Shown here: piece after piece, positions 14,373-15,481 of the stretch
Layout of the letters: every line of letters starts with the position of its first letter
Numbering within the stretch: the first letter of the stretch is position 1
Source: Nitrososphaeraceae archaeon
Lineage (GTDB): Archaea; Thermoproteota; Nitrososphaeria; Nitrososphaerales; Nitrososphaeraceae
DNA length: 15,481 bases
Assembly: GCA_025936955.1 (NCBI GenBank)
Contig: JAICSL010000014.1
Span: forward strand, 1 to 15,481
Reading direction: 5' to 3'
The notes under the pieces: model-generated
What the model saw: the letters and a program-made list of their open reading frames with translations, nothing else
Database searches by the model: none
Told to the model about the DNA's origin: nothing
Position numbers and translations under genes: made by a program

Positions 14373-15131
14373 TCATTTTGTCTTATTTTCACTGATTTCT
14401 ACTGGCTGTTCTTCAGATGTTGACTTTTTTATTTGTTCTTGTGGTGATGGCAATGATTTATAAATTTCTATAAATTTGATGCTCTGTAAGGTATTTACAA
14501 ATTTGAAGATATCAGTTGCTACTGCACGCTTACTAATTTGTAATCCTTCAGTCAAAAAGGTTTCCTCAGGCAATTCTATTTCTAACATCGATTCTGAAAA
14601 ATTTAGATGTATCTTTTCATCATCAAGAAGTAATCTTCTTTTTAATAGGGCGATTACTTTATCCTCATTATTCTCAATCTTTTTTATCATGTTAATATCA
14701 TAAGTTAATGTTCTGCCTGCAAATCTATGATTAAAGTCAATTTGAACCCTTCCAGAACCTATGTATCTGACAATCCCTCTCCGATCATCAAGTTCTATTT
14801 CGTCACCTACCTTAACCTCATCAGCTCTCTCTCCTAATTTTCGTTGTGGTATCATCCTAACTTTGCTAGGGTCTCTTTCGCCAAAGCCTTTGTCAGGGGC
14901 AATCTCAATACTCAATTTCTCACCATTATTAGAATTAGATAGAGCTTCATCTAACCCTTTTAGAACCCATCCTTCACCAATCGATACAAGTCTTGGCTCA
15001 TACTTGCGTAGAGGATCATAAAGATCAGATTTCTTCGCCTCTTCCTCATTTGTAGTCTCGAAAATTTGATTATTATCTTTGATTTTAGCGGTATACTCTA
15101 TTAGTATAAGAGAGCCTTTCTCCAAAGTCAT
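14373..15131 (-). CDS. long SlyD-type FKBP peptidyl-prolyl isomerase (252 aa)
   Basis: It catalyses cis-trans isomerisation of prolyl bonds and acts as a folding helper in the cytoplasm. The SlyD pattern is complete: LIEYTAKIKDNNQIFETT at the start, GWVLKGLDEAL, the flap insert from about PDKGFGERDPSKV to IGSGRVQ, then DFNHRFAGRTLTYDI closing the FKBP fold. About 95 residues follow, with a mixed alpha/beta domain typical of long archaeal FKBPs, and end in a charged Ser/Glu/Lys tail. ATG 15131 is preferred over the longer GTG 15179 because a TATA-like box (15154-15162) ends exactly 22 nt before it and lies inside the longer version. No signal peptide is present with the ATG start. It sits 61 nt after the aminotransferase stop on the same strand, but with its own promoter. 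Confidence 0.88.
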   Translation of the reverse strand: MTLEKGSLILIEYTAKIKDNNQIFETTNEEEAKKSDLYDPLRKYEPRLVSIGEGWVLKGLDEALSNSNNGEKLSIEIAPDKGFGERDPSKVRMIPQRKLGERADEVKVGDEIELDDRRGIVRYIGSGRVQIDFNHRFAGRTLTYDINMIKKIENNEDKVIALLKRRLLLDDEKIHLNFSESMLEIELPEETFLTEGLQISKRAVATDIFKFVNTLQSIKFIEIYKSLPSPQEQIKKSTSEEQPVEISENKTK

Positions 15132-15153
15132 AAAATTCGCTATTGGTTTGCCA

Positions 15154-15162
15154 TATATTAAG
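15154..15162 (-). promoter_or_regulatory. TATA-like box of the FKBP gene
   Basis: CTTAATATA on the minus strand ends 22 nt before ATG 15131. It supports that start over GTG 15179 and a leaderless transcript. Confidence 0.45.
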
Positions 15163-15192
15163 TTTGACAGATGTGTCACAAAGACAGTATAA

Positions 15193-15481
15193 CTAGCCCA
15201 AAGATCTCATCTTCTCTAATGCAACAGAAGATGATTCGGGATTTACCTTTAATCCAATCATATTCATTGCTGAGGATATAGATGATAATGTCCTCATAAC
15301 GTGATATTTATTTACTTCTCCCATAGATCCAATTCTAAATACCTTACCTTTAAGATCTCCAAAGCCACCTGCAATAAGAACTCTAAACTGTTGAGATAGC
15401 ATATCGCGGAATTTTTTGTCGTCCATACCCGAAAGATATTTGTATGCAATTACCACATTACTTAGCGCATAGGGCGTTGCA
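15193..15481 (-). CDS. class V aminotransferase, C-terminal part (gene continues beyond the window)
   Basis: The frame is open to the window edge (ATPYALSNVVIAYKYLSG...), so only the last 95 residues are present and the start is outside. The sequence matches the C-terminal domain of PLP-dependent class V aminotransferases of the alanine/serine-glyoxylate type: a helix with MLSQQFRVLIAGGFGDLKG is followed by the signature GKVFRIGSMGEVNKYHV and the closing helices (LSSISSAMNMIG). The catalytic lysine and PLP-binding residues lie upstream, so substrate preference cannot be judged. A GTG at 15456 could be misread as a start, but the frame upstream of it is plainly coding. The stop at 15193-15195 lies 61 nt before the FKBP gene, whose promoter is in the gap. 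Confidence 0.85.
   Translation of the reverse strand, partial: ATPYALSNVVIAYKYLSGMDDKKFRDMLSQQFRVLIAGGFGDLKGKVFRIGSMGEVNKYHVMRTLSSISSAMNMIGLKVNPESSSVALEKMRSLG

Noticed and set aside
1..15481. CRISPR array, rRNA or known defence system
   Set aside because: No regularly spaced repeats, rRNA stretches or defence-type proteins were found on either strand.

Overview
This window looks like a chromosomal segment of an ammonia-oxidising thaumarchaeon (Nitrososphaeria). The archaeal assignment rests on sn-glycerol-1-phosphate dehydrogenase (archaeal lipid stereochemistry), a KH/metallo-beta-lactamase/beta-CASP nuclease of the aCPSF1/FttA family, a TRAM-domain RNA-binding protein, an archaeal SepF and a long SlyD-type FKBP. 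The plastocyanin-like and PsbP-like exported proteins fit the same group. The DNA is AT-rich, and coding is sparse for an archaeon, which recalls Candidatus Nitrosocosmicus more than the compact Nitrosopumilus. That genus guess is inference.

Layout. (1) 1-2605 is accessory: two tiny Cys-containing genes converging with overlapping stop codons, a small winged-helix protein, a broken gene with two compensating frameshifts, and a winged-helix/C2H2 zinc-finger regulator. (2) 2606-4600 has no intact gene but is not random: pieces of at least three decayed genes can be read on both strands. (3) 4623-7056 holds two exported proteins facing each other, a PsbP-like protein with a C-terminal beta-rich domain and a type-1 copper cupredoxin. 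(4) 7534-8961 holds a PP-loop tRNA-thiolation-type enzyme with a C-terminal NFACT-R-like domain, followed by SepF. (5) 8990-10400 is another decayed zone: two broken minus-strand genes, a perfect hairpin with a Shine-Dalgarno core in its loop, and a small ORF bracketed by a 17-bp direct repeat. (6) 10474-15481 is a dense core block: aCPSF1-like nuclease (-), TRAM protein (+), egsA (+), FKBP (-) and the end of a class V aminotransferase (-).

How the genes work together. The core block combines RNA 3'-end formation/termination and RNA binding (the nuclease and TRAM protein diverge from one 196-bp spacer), lipid backbone synthesis, protein folding and amino-acid metabolism. The two exported proteins would act at the cell surface. 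Several genes have a TATA-like box ending 22-23 nt before the start codon, which implies leaderless transcripts, and I used this spacing to choose starts. The nuclease is the exception, with a leader and an AGGAG ribosome binding site.

I found no CRISPR array, tRNA, rRNA, intact transposase or recognisable defence system. The most unusual items are the nuclease, whose KH and beta-CASP motifs depart from the usual pattern, the hidden small genes and the extent of gene decay. Fragment calls in the decayed zones rest on reading short frames by eye in AT-rich DNA and are less certain than the intact genes.
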